This document shows positions 1 to 9,506 of a stretch of 64,000 bases of DNA, in pieces. Position 1 is the first letter of the stretch. Each line of letters starts with the position of its first letter. This stretch comes from Nitrososphaerota archaeon (GTDB lineage: Archaea > Thermoproteota > EX4484-205 > JAAOZP01): positions 75,228 to 139,227 of the forward strand of contig JAAOZP010000009.1 of NCBI GenBank assembly GCA_011605725.1, given 5' to 3'. Position numbers and translations under genes: made by a program. A model generated the notes under the pieces. That model did no database searches. It saw only the letters and a list, made by a program, of their open reading frames with translations, and was not told the DNA's origin.

Positions 1-881
1 CGTGCGCCATCGACGATTATGAGATGAGGGTTTCCCACGTGATAAGGGGTAAGGAGCATTTGACAAACGAGGTACGCCAATCCTACGTTTTCAAATATTT
101 GAACTCTCCGCAACCGGTTTCAATACATATAGGTAGGGTTAGGCTTGAGGGTAGTGTGTTAAGCAAGTCTAGGATAATGAGGGGGCTGGCGGAGGGTGCT
201 TACACTGGTCTGGATGATCCTAGGCTCGGCACGCTTAAGGCTTTGAGGAGGAGAGGATTCAAGCCTGAGGTGATAAGGAGGGTTGTGCTTGAAATGGGTT
301 TAAACATAACTGAGTCAACCGTTAAATGGGAGAACCTTTACGCTTACAACAGGGAGGCTGTAGACTGGGAGGCGGAGAGATACTATTTCGTGAAAAACCC
401 GTTCACGATGATTGTCAGAAGCATTCCTCAGCAGGTTGAGGCGAGGCTTGTAAGACACCCGAGTAGGCCTGAGCTTGGATACAGGAACATTGTTTTAAAG
501 CCTTTAAACGGAGAGGCTCAGCTCATTGTTTCCTCGAAAGACGTTGAAAACCTGGCGCCTGGTTCAAGGCTTAGGCTGATGTCGCTTTTCAACATTGAGG
601 TTGAGCATGTCGATCCGCATAGTAAGACGGTTAAAGCGTTTTTCAAGAGTCTAGAGGTTCCTGAAAAGTCATCCGGGATAAAGCTTATCCACTGGGTTCT
701 TCCCAGTGACGCTGTGAAAACAGTAGTCTTAATGCCTGACGCGAGTCTTGTCGAGGGCTTGGGCGAATCCCATTTAACACGGCTTGAGCCGGGCAGAATT
801 ATTCAGCTGGTTCGATTCGGCTTCTGCAAGGTGGAGAAGGTTTCGAAGAACGTTGTCAACCTGGTTTTTTCACACCCTTAG
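1..881 (+). CDS. gltX: Glutamyl-tRNA synthetase, archaeal type, C-terminal part (5' truncated by window)
   Basis: Frame open from base 3; CAIDDYEMRVSHVIRGKEHLTNEVRQ...LSKSRI motif typical of archaeal GluRS/GlnRS. Confidence 0.93.
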   Translation, partial: CAIDDYEMRVSHVIRGKEHLTNEVRQSYVFKYLNSPQPVSIHIGRVRLEGSVLSKSRIMRGLAEGAYTGLDDPRLGTLKALRRRGFKPEVIRRVVLEMGLNITESTVKWENLYAYNREAVDWEAERYYFVKNPFTMIVRSIPQQVEARLVRHPSRPELGYRNIVLKPLNGEAQLIVSSKDVENLAPGSRLRLMSLFNIEVEHVDPHSKTVKAFFKSLEVPEKSSGIKLIHWVLPSDAVKTVVLMPDASLVEGLGESHLTRLEPGRIIQLVRFGFCKVEKVSKNVVNLVFSHP

Positions 882-949
882 AAGGTTCAAGTTTAAGTTT
901 TTATACCCCTCTGTCCCCGTCTGTGGAAGGGTAGAGGTGCTTAACGGAA

Positions 950-1342
950 ATGGTTAGGGTTACAACGGCTGACTACGAGCCGAGTAAAGAACTTGTTGAA
1001 GAGGCTTTAGAGCTGCTTAGAATCGCCTCCAAGACTGGTAAGGTTAAAAGAGGCACCAATGAAACCACGAAAGCCCTTGAAAGAGGAGTTGCTAAACTAG
1101 CGTACGTGGCTGATAACACTGACCCTGTTGAGGTGGTGCTCCACATACCTTTACTAAGCAGGGATAGGAAAATCCCTTACATAGTTGTTCCGGATAAGAA
1201 ACAGCTGGGTGAGGCTGCTGGGCTCTCTAACGTTTCAGCCGCGGCCGTGGCGATAATAGACCCGGGTGAAGCTGCTCCAATGCTTGAAAGCGTGGTTAAG
1301 AAGATAGAGTCTGCAAGGGCTAAGGCTGGGGGAAGCGGTTGA
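950..1342 (+). CDS. rpl7ae: Ribosomal protein L7Ae
   Basis: ORF 130 aa; [14 protein letters not shown]...[20 protein letters not shown] signature. Confidence 0.96.
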   Translation: MVRVTTADYEPSKELVEEALELLRIASKTGKVKRGTNETTKALERGVAKLAYVADNTDPVEVVLHIPLLSRDRKIPYIVVPDKKQLGEAAGLSNVSAAAVAIIDPGEAAPMLESVVKKIESARAKAGGSG

Positions 1343-1545
1343 GCGAAGAAGCTACTCCGGCAGAGGTTGTCGAACTGGTGGCGAGATCAGGCGCCTCGGG
1401 CGAGGTTACTCAAGTTAGGGTCAGGATTCTCTCGGGCAGGGATAGGGGCAGAGTTATTCTTAGAAACGTGCGGGGCCCGGTTAGGGTTGGAGACATACTT
1501 ATGCTTAGGGAGACTGAGAGGGAGGCTAGAAGGTTCTCGGGGTGA
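1339..1545 (+). CDS. rps28e: Ribosomal protein S28e
   Basis: [45 protein letters not shown]. Confidence 0.96.
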   Translation: MSEEATPAEVVELVARSGASGEVTQVRVRILSGRDRGRVILRNVRGPVRVGDILMLRETEREARRFSG

Positions 1546-1548
1546 TGA

Positions 1549-1746
1549 GCCACGCCCACAGCCTTCAAGTGTAGCTTCTGCAACAGGACGTTCCTGATCG
1601 GGGAGGGCATACTTTATGTTAAGAAGGATGGAAGCATCTTAAGGTTTTGCAGCTCCAAGTGTTTCAGGAACTCTGTGAAACTAGGTAGGAATCCTAGAAA
1701 GGTTAAGTGGGTAACCAGTAAAACGCGGACTGGAGGCACGTCTTAA
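1549..1746 (+). CDS. rpl24e: Ribosomal protein L24e (no canonical start codon visible)
   Basis: Own translation [65 protein letters not shown]; the frame is preceded by TGA TGA with no ATG/GTG/TTG before the zinc-ribbon CxxC. Confidence 0.88.
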   Translation, partial: ATPTAFKCSFCNRTFLIGEGILYVKKDGSILRFCSSKCFRNSVKLGRNPRKVKWVTSKTRTGGTS

Positions 1747-2402
1747 TGAGGCTTGTGATCTTCGGCCCGCCTGGCTCAGGCAAGGGAACGTATGCTTCAA
1801 GGCTTGCTCCGAGGCTCGGGGTACCGCATATTTCAACCGGGGACATTTTGAGGGATGAAGTGAAGAGCGGCTCAGAGCTGGGTAAAAACATATCGAGCTA
1901 TGTTTCAAGCGGGAAACTTGTTCCAGACGAGGTTGTGAACAGGGTTATGGAGAAAAGGCTTTCACAGGAAGACTGTAAGAGAGGCTTCATACTTGACGGT
2001 TACCCGAGGACACTGAAACAGGCTTTTTTCTTGGAAAAGATTTCGAAAATAGATTTCGTGGTAAACCTGAATGTTCCGGATGAGGTTATAGTCAGACGCT
2101 TGTCTTCAAGGCTTGTCTGCAGGAGATGTGGTGCAATATACAATAGGATAACGCTTCCGCCTAAGGTTGACGGTGTCTGCGACAAGTGTGGAGGAGAGCT
2201 TTATCAGAGGGATGACGATAAGCCTGAAGTAGTAAGAGAAAGGATAAGAGTGTATAAGAATGAGGCTGCTCCGCTGCTTGAACACTATCGTAAGTCCGGG
2301 GTGGCGGTAATTGATTTCTACTATGAACCTGATGAGACTGGTGGCGATGTTTCGCCAGACACCGTTGTAGACAGGATTATTAAGGCTCTTAAAGGCTCTT
2401 AA
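1746..2402 (+). CDS. adk: Adenylate kinase, bacterial-type with zinc LID domain
   Basis: RLVIFGPPGSGKGTYASRLA...STGDILRDE...CRRCGAIYN...CDKCGGELYQRDDD. Confidence 0.95.
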   Translation: MRLVIFGPPGSGKGTYASRLAPRLGVPHISTGDILRDEVKSGSELGKNISSYVSSGKLVPDEVVNRVMEKRLSQEDCKRGFILDGYPRTLKQAFFLEKISKIDFVVNLNVPDEVIVRRLSSRLVCRRCGAIYNRITLPPKVDGVCDKCGGELYQRDDDKPEVVRERIRVYKNEAAPLLEHYRKSGVAVIDFYYEPDETGGDVSPDTVVDRIIKALKGS

Positions 2403-2552
2403 AGCTGTTTTTCACTGTATCCTTTGAATGCTTCAAAAGCTTTAATCGCGGGGAGGACGCGTTTTAGGACTAGTATTCGTTTCGCAAAACCTCCTGCTTC
2501 CTTGCCTTATGCTAAAAAGAAGTAGATAGAGATTAATACTTCTGCTCCACCA

Positions 2553-4346
2553 ATGTCTCCAGGGTGTGGTAAGCAGATGGGCGTTAGGGAGCCTATTGTA
2601 GTTGTGCTGGGGCATGTTGACAGCGGCAAGACTTCTCTACTGGATAAGATACGGGGCACTTTCGTTGCGATGAGGGAGGCCGGTGGAATTACTCAACACG
2701 TCGGAGCAAGCCTGATTCCGGCTGAAGTCATAGTTAGAGTCGCGAAAACACTTAACATAAGGCTTGAAGAGAAGCTTAGGGTCCCCGGCATACTTTTCAT
2801 CGACACTCCTGGGCACGAGGCTTTCGTAAACCTTAGGAGAAGAGGCGGGTCCATCGCGGACTTCGCCATTCTCGTGATAGACCTGGTTAAAGGGGTTGAG
2901 CCTCAAACCGTTGAGTCCCTGGACATCCTTAGGACTAGAAGAACCCCTTTTCTGATTGCAGCCAATAAGATTGACCTTCTTCCAGGATGGAGGCCACAAG
3001 GGGTTTTAAGCGTGCTTCAATCCCTCTCGAAACAGGATGAGCGGGTTAGACGTAGCTTAGACGAGCATCTCTACAGGATAATCGGAGACCTTTCAACAAT
3101 GGGCTTCAGGTCTGACAGGTTCGACAGGCTGACGGATTTCAGAAGGAATGTTGCAATAGTGCCTGTCAGCGCGTTAACAGGGGAAGGAGTCTCGGAGCTT
3201 ATAGCTGTCTTAATAGGGCTTGTCCAACAGTTTCTCATAAGTGGCCTCGAATACACGGAGGGTCCTGCCAGAGGTGTTGTACTGGAGGTTGTTGAAGAAA
3301 TGGGGATGGGTATTACTGTCAACGCAATTATTTTCGACGGTGTGCTGAGAAGCGGTGACACAATTGTGCTGATGGGTTTGAACAAGCCGATCGTCACAAA
3401 GGTAAGGGCCCTGCTTATGCCTAAGCCTCTTGACGAGATGAGGGATCCGAGAGACAGGTTCAACCAGGTTGAGGAGGTAAGGCCATCAGCTGGAGTTAAG
3501 ATTGTTGCACCAAATCTTGAGGATGCTCTACCGGGCTCTCCGCTTACCGTAGCCTCCGGGAACATTGAGGAGGCTGTTGAAAAAATCAGGGCTGAGGTGG
3601 AGTCGATTAGGATTAGAAGTGGAGAGGAAGGTGTTGTGGTTAAGGCGGATACGCTAGGTTCTCTCGAAGCCATAGTCGGGGAGCTTGAGAAAAAGAGTGT
3701 TCCTGTCAGGCTTGGAGACCTGGGTCCAGTTTCCGAGAGGGATGTGATTGAAGCCTCTATTTCCTCGAAGGATCCGACGCTCAGGGTCCTGTTAGCGTTC
3801 AACGTTAGACTGATGCCTGAAGCAGTTGAGGAGGCTAGGAGGAGGAACGTCCCGGTTTTCCAGGGAAAGATTATCTACAGGTTGATCGAAGAGTTTTTAG
3901 AATGGCGTAGGCTGGAGAAGCAGAGGGAGGCAAGCATGCAGCTTGAGCAAATCATACTTCCCGGCAGGATTAGAATCCTGCCTGCATACGTCTTCAGAAG
4001 GAGTAAGCCTGCGATAGTCGGCGTTAAGGTTGAAGCAGGCTGTATAAAGCCGGGCTACCCGTTGATCAATAGTAAGGGTGAGAAAATAGGTGTTATCGAG
4101 CAGATTCAGAAGGAGGGTAAGAGCATTCCTAAGGCTGAGGCTGGGGAGGAGGTTGCGATCTCTATACCTGAAGGAATAGTCGGTAGAAACCTGAGGGAGG
4201 ATGATGTTCTACTCGTCGACGTGCCGAGTAAGGATGCTTCGCTGGTAAACAGAGTTTTCAAGGAGCAATTGGAGCCTCATTATTTTCAGGCGCTGGATGA
4301 AGTCACTAGGCTGAAAAAGAAGGAAAACCCGTTTTACGGGCTATAG
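2553..4346 (+). CDS. infB: Translation initiation factor aIF5B/IF2
   Basis: VVLGHVDSGKTSLLDKIRGT...GGITQHVGAS...FIDTPGHEAF; 597 aa; start may be at 2574. Confidence 0.96.
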   Translation: MSPGCGKQMGVREPIVVVLGHVDSGKTSLLDKIRGTFVAMREAGGITQHVGASLIPAEVIVRVAKTLNIRLEEKLRVPGILFIDTPGHEAFVNLRRRGGSIADFAILVIDLVKGVEPQTVESLDILRTRRTPFLIAANKIDLLPGWRPQGVLSVLQSLSKQDERVRRSLDEHLYRIIGDLSTMGFRSDRFDRLTDFRRNVAIVPVSALTGEGVSELIAVLIGLVQQFLISGLEYTEGPARGVVLEVVEEMGMGITVNAIIFDGVLRSGDTIVLMGLNKPIVTKVRALLMPKPLDEMRDPRDRFNQVEEVRPSAGVKIVAPNLEDALPGSPLTVASGNIEEAVEKIRAEVESIRIRSGEEGVVVKADTLGSLEAIVGELEKKSVPVRLGDLGPVSERDVIEASISSKDPTLRVLLAFNVRLMPEAVEEARRRNVPVFQGKIIYRLIEEFLEWRRLEKQREASMQLEQIILPGRIRILPAYVFRRSKPAIVGVKVEAGCIKPGYPLINSKGEKIGVIEQIQKEGKSIPKAEAGEEVAISIPEGIVGRNLREDDVLLVDVPSKDASLVNRVFKEQLEPHYFQALDEVTRLKKKENPFYGL

Positions 4347-4457
4347 TGTTAAACGGGTGTAAATGGGTTTTTAGCACGAGCCATCTTAAGGTTTTAAACG
4401 CTGGTGAAGCCTTGCTTAGGTAATGTTTTAATACTGGTTTAATAGTCATAGTGCTGC

Positions 4458-4793
4458 ATGCCCCCCGAATTCAAACTATGCATATCTGACCCTAAGCGTG
4501 GTAAAACCGAGTCGGTTAAGCTCGAGGGAAGCAACGCTGTCCCTCTGCTTGGCTTAAAGATAGGGAGTATTGTAGACGGTTCTATCGTCGGTAAACCTGG
4601 GGTTAAGCTGATGATAACCGGTGGGTCAGACAGGTCTGGTATACCAATGGTTTCCTCCGTGCAGGGCGGTGTTAAAAAGGAGATCTGGGTTAGGAAGAAG
4701 AGTGTCGTAGGTGAAACAAGGAGGAAAATGCTGGTGAGAGGCAATCAGGTTTCTGAAGAGATCTACCAGATTAACATGAAGATCGTCTCGTGA
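4458..4793 (+). CDS. rps6e: Ribosomal protein S6e
   Basis: MPPEFKLCISDPKRGKTESVKLEG...LMITGGSDRSGIPM. Confidence 0.95.
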   Translation: MPPEFKLCISDPKRGKTESVKLEGSNAVPLLGLKIGSIVDGSIVGKPGVKLMITGGSDRSGIPMVSSVQGGVKKEIWVRKKSVVGETRRKMLVRGNQVSEEIYQINMKIVS

Positions 4794-4884
4794 ACGCTTG
4801 AAAACCAAGTTTGTATGAGCATCAAGTCCGTATAATCATCACATTTAAAGATTATAAATAGGCTCTGAGCTATCGTGTCGGAGT

Positions 4885-6177
4885 ATGTCACAGTCAGACG
4901 AGTCCATGAAGACGATTGTTTCTTCTTCAGATAAAGAAATAGATAATTATAGATTTATTCAACCATGTTTAAATTTAGGAACTTTGGGTCATGTCGACCA
5001 TGGGAAGACCACTCTCGTCCAAGCTATTACAGGAGTTTGGACGAGCAAGCATAGTGATGAGTTGAAGAGAGGTATTACGATTAAGCTCGGCTATGCGAAC
5101 TTCGCTGTTTTCCAATGTCCGAAATGTCCTCCCCCGTACAACTTCACAACTTCTCCACGGTGCTCATGCGGGTCTGAGGCTGTCTTCCAGAGAAAGATAA
5201 GCATCGTGGATTCGCCTGGCCACGAGATACTTATGACGACCATGCTGAGCGGCGCTGCTGTTATGGATGCCGCAATACTTGTGATCGGTGCAGACGAGGT
5301 TTGCCCGCAGCCCCAGACATATGAGCACCTTTTAGCTGCTGAGATAATGGGGATTAAGAGGCTAATCGTTGTCCAGAACAAGATTGACATAGTTTCTAGG
5401 GAGCGGGCCTTGAAAAACCTGGAGGAGATTAAGAGCTTTCTTTCTGAGACAAGGTTCGCCGACGCCACTATAGTACCAATGTCTGCGCAACATAAGGTTA
5501 ACGTAGACGTGTTGCTTTACGTTATTCAGAAAGAAGTTCCTACACCGGTTTTCGACCTAAACTCTCCGGCAAGAATGATTGTCATAAGGTCTTTCGACGT
5601 TAACAGGCCTGGTATTCCGGTCAGGGATATGCGTGGCGGTATACTGGGTGGTTCAATCATCAGGGGGGAGATAAGGGTTGGCGACGAGATTGAAATACTG
5701 CCTGGTCTAAGGGTTAAGAAGGATGATACTGTTGAAACAGTGCCGCTTGTTGCGGAAGTGGTTTCAGTGGGTTTCGACAATGTTTTTGTTGAAAGCGTTA
5801 GAAGCGGGGGTCTCGTTGGAATTGGAACAACTCTAGATCCTTCTCTAACTAAGAATGACCTGCTGGTTGGAAACATGGCTGGGAAACCCGGTACGCTACC
5901 GCCTGTTACACGAAGCATCACTTTAGAGTACAGCATGTTTGAGAGGGTTGTCGGCGTCAGGGGTCTTGTGAAGACGGAACCCATCCGAACCGGGGAGGTT
6001 TTGAACGTTAACGTCGGTTCAGCTTTGACACAGGCTGTTGTGAAAGATGTTAAGGATAACAGGATTAACCTAAGCCTTAAGATGCCTGTTTGCGCGGAGA
6101 AGGGTCAAAGAGTTGCGGTAAGCAGGCTTGTCGAGAGGCGCTGGAGGCTTATTGGACACGGTGTGCTTATCGGTTGA
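4885..6177 (+). CDS. eif2g: Translation initiation factor aIF2 gamma subunit
   Basis: NLGTLGHVDHGKTTLVQAITGVWTSKHSDELKRGITIKLGYA; zinc knuckle CPKCPP...CSCGS. Confidence 0.96.
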   Translation: MSQSDESMKTIVSSSDKEIDNYRFIQPCLNLGTLGHVDHGKTTLVQAITGVWTSKHSDELKRGITIKLGYANFAVFQCPKCPPPYNFTTSPRCSCGSEAVFQRKISIVDSPGHEILMTTMLSGAAVMDAAILVIGADEVCPQPQTYEHLLAAEIMGIKRLIVVQNKIDIVSRERALKNLEEIKSFLSETRFADATIVPMSAQHKVNVDVLLYVIQKEVPTPVFDLNSPARMIVIRSFDVNRPGIPVRDMRGGILGGSIIRGEIRVGDEIEILPGLRVKKDDTVETVPLVAEVVSVGFDNVFVESVRSGGLVGIGTTLDPSLTKNDLLVGNMAGKPGTLPPVTRSITLEYSMFERVVGVRGLVKTEPIRTGEVLNVNVGSALTQAVVKDVKDNRINLSLKMPVCAEKGQRVAVSRLVERRWRLIGHGVLIG

Positions 6178-6563
6178 TGGTTCTCCTCGACTCTAGCGCT
6201 CTGCTGGCTCCATTCGAAACCGGGGTTGATTTCATAAACGGAATAACTGGGTTGACTCAAGGCAGAACATTGTTCCTAATACCTTTCGAAACGCTTATAG
6301 AGCTTAAGAGACTGAGCATTAATGGGCCTAGGCTTTCCGGTATGGCTAGGCTAGCCCTATCTGTTGCAAGCGGTTTCAGAACACTGCTTCCAACCGGTAT
6401 GAGCTGTGACGATGCACTCGTTTACCTTGCAAAAACTTATAAGGCTGGTGTGGCAACAGCCGACAGGACGTTAAGCAGGAGGCTTAGAGCCTTGGGTATA
6501 CCTGTTTTCTATCCTTCGGGGGGAAGAAGGATAGTTGGGAAAGGATGGTTCGAAAAGGGGTGA
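6177..6563 (+). CDS. PIN-domain protein (rRNA-processing type, translation cluster)
   Basis: MVLLDSSALLAPFE...VATADRTLSRRLRALGIPVFY; ATG overlaps aIF2gamma TGA; the longer ORF from 6090 is in the same frame. Confidence 0.8.
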   Translation: MVLLDSSALLAPFETGVDFINGITGLTQGRTLFLIPFETLIELKRLSINGPRLSGMARLALSVASGFRTLLPTGMSCDDALVYLAKTYKAGVATADRTLSRRLRALGIPVFYPSGGRRIVGKGWFEKG

Positions 6564-6569
6564 TGAGGG

Positions 6570-7151
6570 TTATTCAAGATAATCGAGCTTGAAGACGTGG
6601 TGAAGGTTCCGCCTTCCAGGCTCGGCGACCCTGTTGATGAAATTTTCAAAAACGTTCTTAAAGACAGGTATGAGGGTATGGTTATAGAGGGAATCGGATA
6701 CATAATTCTGCTGGTGGATTACGACTTTAACCCAGTGGGTCAGATATCCCCTGGGGACGGTCACAGCTATCACAAGGTTAGGGTGAAGGTGCTCTCCTAT
6801 TATCCGGAGGTTAACGAGGTTGTTGAGGGGAGAGTTGTCGAAGTGGAGGAGTTCGGGGTTTTCGTGAGGCTCGTGACCACTGACGCTTTAATGCACGTGA
6901 GTCAGATTACTGACGATTACATGGATTACAATAGTTCCCAGGGCATTCTCGTCGGGAGACAGACTAAGAGGATAATTCAGAAGAACGATTGGGTTAGGGC
7001 TAGGGTGGCTGCAGTATCTATAGGCAGGGGAGCCATGACTGACAAGATTGGGTTAACCGCTAGACAGCCCTTCCTGGGGAAGATCGAGTGGATTGAAGAG
7101 GACATTAGGAGGCTGGCTGGTGAGAAGCCTAAGCAGGAGGCTAAGGCTTAA
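6570..7151 (+). CDS. rpoE1: RNA polymerase subunit Rpo7 (RpoE'); start ambiguous (canonical GTG only at 6597)
   Basis: (L)FKIIELEDVVKVPPSRLG...VVEGRVVEVEEFGVFVRL; conserved N-terminus lies upstream of the first canonical start. Confidence 0.9.
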   Translation, partial: LFKIIELEDVVKVPPSRLGDPVDEIFKNVLKDRYEGMVIEGIGYIILLVDYDFNPVGQISPGDGHSYHKVRVKVLSYYPEVNEVVEGRVVEVEEFGVFVRLVTTDALMHVSQITDDYMDYNSSQGILVGRQTKRIIQKNDWVRARVAAVSIGRGAMTDKIGLTARQPFLGKIEWIEEDIRRLAGEKPKQEAKA

Positions 7152-7336
7152 TGCCTCTCAAAGCATGTTTAAACTGTAAAATGATAAGCGACTCACCTAA
7201 GTGTCCAAACTGCGGTGGAGAAGAGTTTACGCAAGAGTGGAGTGGCGAGGTTCTTGTTTTCAACCCTGAAGCTTCTTCAATAGCTAAACTCATTGGGGCA
7301 AGGGTTCCGGGAAGATACGCAGTGAGGCTGAAATAA
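7151..7336 (+). CDS. spt4: Transcription elongation factor Spt4 (RpoE'')
   Basis: 61 aa zinc ribbon CLNCKMISDSPKCPNCGGEEFTQEWSGEVLVFNPE. Confidence 0.92.
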   Translation: MPLKACLNCKMISDSPKCPNCGGEEFTQEWSGEVLVFNPEASSIAKLIGARVPGRYAVRLK

Positions 7337-7338
7337 GT

Positions 7339-7836
7339 GTGTTAAAAGCTTCTGAGGAAACCAGGAGGATAGTTAGAAAACCACTGGGAGTTCTGCTTGA
7401 TACGGAGGAGTTGAGAAGGAGGCTTAAAGGGTTCAACGGGATCGTTATCTCTGTTGGCGACGTTGTTTCCCAAAGCCTTTTAGAAATGGGCTTTAAACCA
7501 AGTGTCTGCGTGGTTGACGGGAAAACTCTGCGGACATGTGCTCATAGTGTTGAACGCTTCCAGCAGGGAAGAATTGTCTTGAAGCTTGTTAACCCTCCTG
7601 GAACAATATCCGAGGAGTCTTGGAGCATCTTTAAACAGGCTCTCGACTCACAGCCATCGACGATACTGGTTGAAGGCGAGGAGGATCTTCTTACGCTTGT
7701 AGCTGTTGAAACAGCACCCTATGGTTCCCTAGTGGTATACGGGCAGCCGGGAGAGGGTGTGGTGCTGATAGAGGTTAACGAGTCTTCTAAAAAAATGGTC
7801 CTGGAAATCGTTGGAACTATGGAGGCATGCGGCTAG
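7339..7836 (+). CDS. GTP-dependent dephospho-CoA kinase (DUF359)
   Basis: GIVISVGDVVSQSLLEMGFKPSVCVVDGKTLR; LVEGEEDLLTLVAVETAPYGSLVVYGQPGEGVVLI. Confidence 0.87.
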   Translation: MLKASEETRRIVRKPLGVLLDTEELRRRLKGFNGIVISVGDVVSQSLLEMGFKPSVCVVDGKTLRTCAHSVERFQQGRIVLKLVNPPGTISEESWSIFKQALDSQPSTILVEGEEDLLTLVAVETAPYGSLVVYGQPGEGVVLIEVNESSKKMVLEIVGTMEACG

Positions 7837-7969
7837 CTGCTGCCGTCAGGCTTCCCACCAATCCGTATCAAGCATTCCCCATGCTTCTTGTAGATTTCCC
7901 CTTACGGCGGCTTCCTGCATCATCTACAGTAATGTTTAAAGCCTGACTAGTGGGGGGAAGCATAGCCAC

Positions 7970-8329
7970 ATGATGGAGATCAGAATAATTAAGGAAACCG
8001 AGAACCCTCTTTTAAAAAGGAGGGAAATAGTGTTTGAGATCCAGCATCCCAAGGGTAGGACGCCCACTATTGCTGAAGCAAGGGAGGCGGTTTCAGCTTT
8101 AAAAAAGACTCCCGTCGAAGCAGTATACGTGAGAAATCTTAAAAGCGTTTCAGGCAGACAATCGTCAATCGGAGAGGCGCATGTCTATTTTTCAACGGAG
8201 GACGCTAGGATCGAGCCCATGCACGTTAGGGTTGCTAACCTGCCTCCTGACGAGAAGAAGCGTAGGAAAGAGGAGCTTAAGAAGATGAGGATGGAGATGA
8301 AGGCTAAGGCAGCTGGTGGTAAGAAATGA
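7970..8329 (+). CDS. rps24e: Ribosomal protein S24e
   Basis: [36 protein letters not shown]. Confidence 0.95.
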   Translation: MMEIRIIKETENPLLKRREIVFEIQHPKGRTPTIAEAREAVSALKKTPVEAVYVRNLKSVSGRQSSIGEAHVYFSTEDARIEPMHVRVANLPPDEKKRRKEELKKMRMEMKAKAAGGKK

Positions 8330-8487
8330 AGGACACCTTAAAATACTACGAGGTTGACGTAAGTAAATCCTCTGTAAGGCTTAGGAACAGGAAATGCCCA
8401 CGGTGCGGCAGGGTTATGGCATTCCATAGAGAGGGCAAGCCGAGATGGCACTGCGGCGCATGCAACTATACTGAGTTCCAGAGGTAA
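8326..8487 (+). CDS. rps27ae: Ribosomal protein S27ae
   Basis: Own translation [53 protein letters not shown]. Confidence 0.93.
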   Translation: MKDTLKYYEVDVSKSSVRLRNRKCPRCGRVMAFHREGKPRWHCGACNYTEFQR

Positions 8488-8504
8488 GGAGGAGCGTCTA
8501 GCCT

Positions 8505-9506
8505 GTGGGGGAGCGTCTCACATGCATCGGGGTTGAATCTACTGCCCACACTTTCGGAATAGGTGTTGTGAGACATTCTCCCTTCGAGATTCTCTGCGAT
8601 ATCCGCCGTGTTTACAGGCCTTCTTCAGGCGGAATCCATCCGAGTGAGGCTGCGAAGCATCATCTTCAGAACGCGTCTAACGCTCTTAAGGAAACACTGT
8701 CTAAAATCAGAGTTGAAGACATAGATCTGGTTGCGTTTTCACGCGGCCCGGGTCTGGGGCCATGTCTAAGGGTTGGAGCAGCCTTGGCGAGAATGATCGC
8801 TATAAAACTTGGAAAACCACTGGTAGGGGTTAACCATGCTGCTGCACACGTGGAGATCGCGAGGGTTCTAACCAGGGCTGCCAACCCGGTTGTGCTCTAT
8901 GTTTCCGGTGGTAACACACAGGTGATTCATCCTTCTGAGGGGAGATACGTGGTTCTGGGAGAGACGGAGGATATTGCCGTCGGAAACCTTATCGATGCTT
9001 TCGCTAGGAAAGCTGGTCTCGAATTCCCAGGGGGTCCGAGAGTCATGGAGCTGGCTTCAAAGTCAAGCAGGCTGATAAGGCTGCCCTATAGTGTTAAGGG
9101 CATGAACGTGTCTTTCTCAGGGATGCTCACCATGCTTGAAAGCCTCGTTGGGAAGGAACCGATTGAAGACCTTTGTTTTTCATTGCAGGAAACTGCTTTC
9201 TCAATGCTGATCGAGGTTTCGGAGAGAGCTATGGCGATGCTTGGGGTTGACGAGTTCATAATAGCTGGCGGCGTAGGCGCCAACCGGAGGCTCAGGGAGA
9301 TGGCTGGGGAAATGTGTAGGGATAGGAAAGCCTTCTTCCTCGATTATCCGGTTGAGTATTATGCTGACAACGGTGTCATGATCGCTTGGGAGGGAATCGT
9401 GCAATACAGGTTGGGAGAGTCGCTTAGAGTTGAAGAGTCTATTGTTAAGCCAAGGTGGAGGCTGAGTGATGTCAAGTCTCCTCCCTCAGGGTTGTACTCG
9501 AATTAA
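8505..9506 (+). CDS. kae1: KEOPS subunit Kae1 (tRNA t6A synthesis)
   Basis: GVESTAHTFGIGVV...HAAAHVEIAR...LYVSGGNTQV...GGVGANRRLREM. Confidence 0.96.
   Translation: MGERLTCIGVESTAHTFGIGVVRHSPFEILCDIRRVYRPSSGGIHPSEAAKHHLQNASNALKETLSKIRVEDIDLVAFSRGPGLGPCLRVGAALARMIAIKLGKPLVGVNHAAAHVEIARVLTRAANPVVLYVSGGNTQVIHPSEGRYVVLGETEDIAVGNLIDAFARKAGLEFPGGPRVMELASKSSRLIRLPYSVKGMNVSFSGMLTMLESLVGKEPIEDLCFSLQETAFSMLIEVSERAMAMLGVDEFIIAGGVGANRRLREMAGEMCRDRKAFFLDYPVEYYADNGVMIAWEGIVQYRLGESLRVEESIVKPRWRLSDVKSPPSGLYSN

Noticed and set aside
1367-1597. 76-aa plus-strand ORF overlapping S28e/L24e
   Set aside because: Out-of-frame overlap with two ribosomal proteins.
3071-3802. 243-aa minus-strand ORF
   Set aside because: Antisense shadow of infB, low-complexity Ser/Thr/Leu composition; the plus-strand coding is certain.
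1542-6566. GTGATGA at 1542 and 6560 as box C of C/D guide RNAs
   Set aside because: No matching D'/C'/D box set in proper spacing; explained by gene-end/start overlap sequence.
8666-8884. Minus-strand ORF inside kae1
   Set aside because: Antisense shadow of a confidently identified gene.
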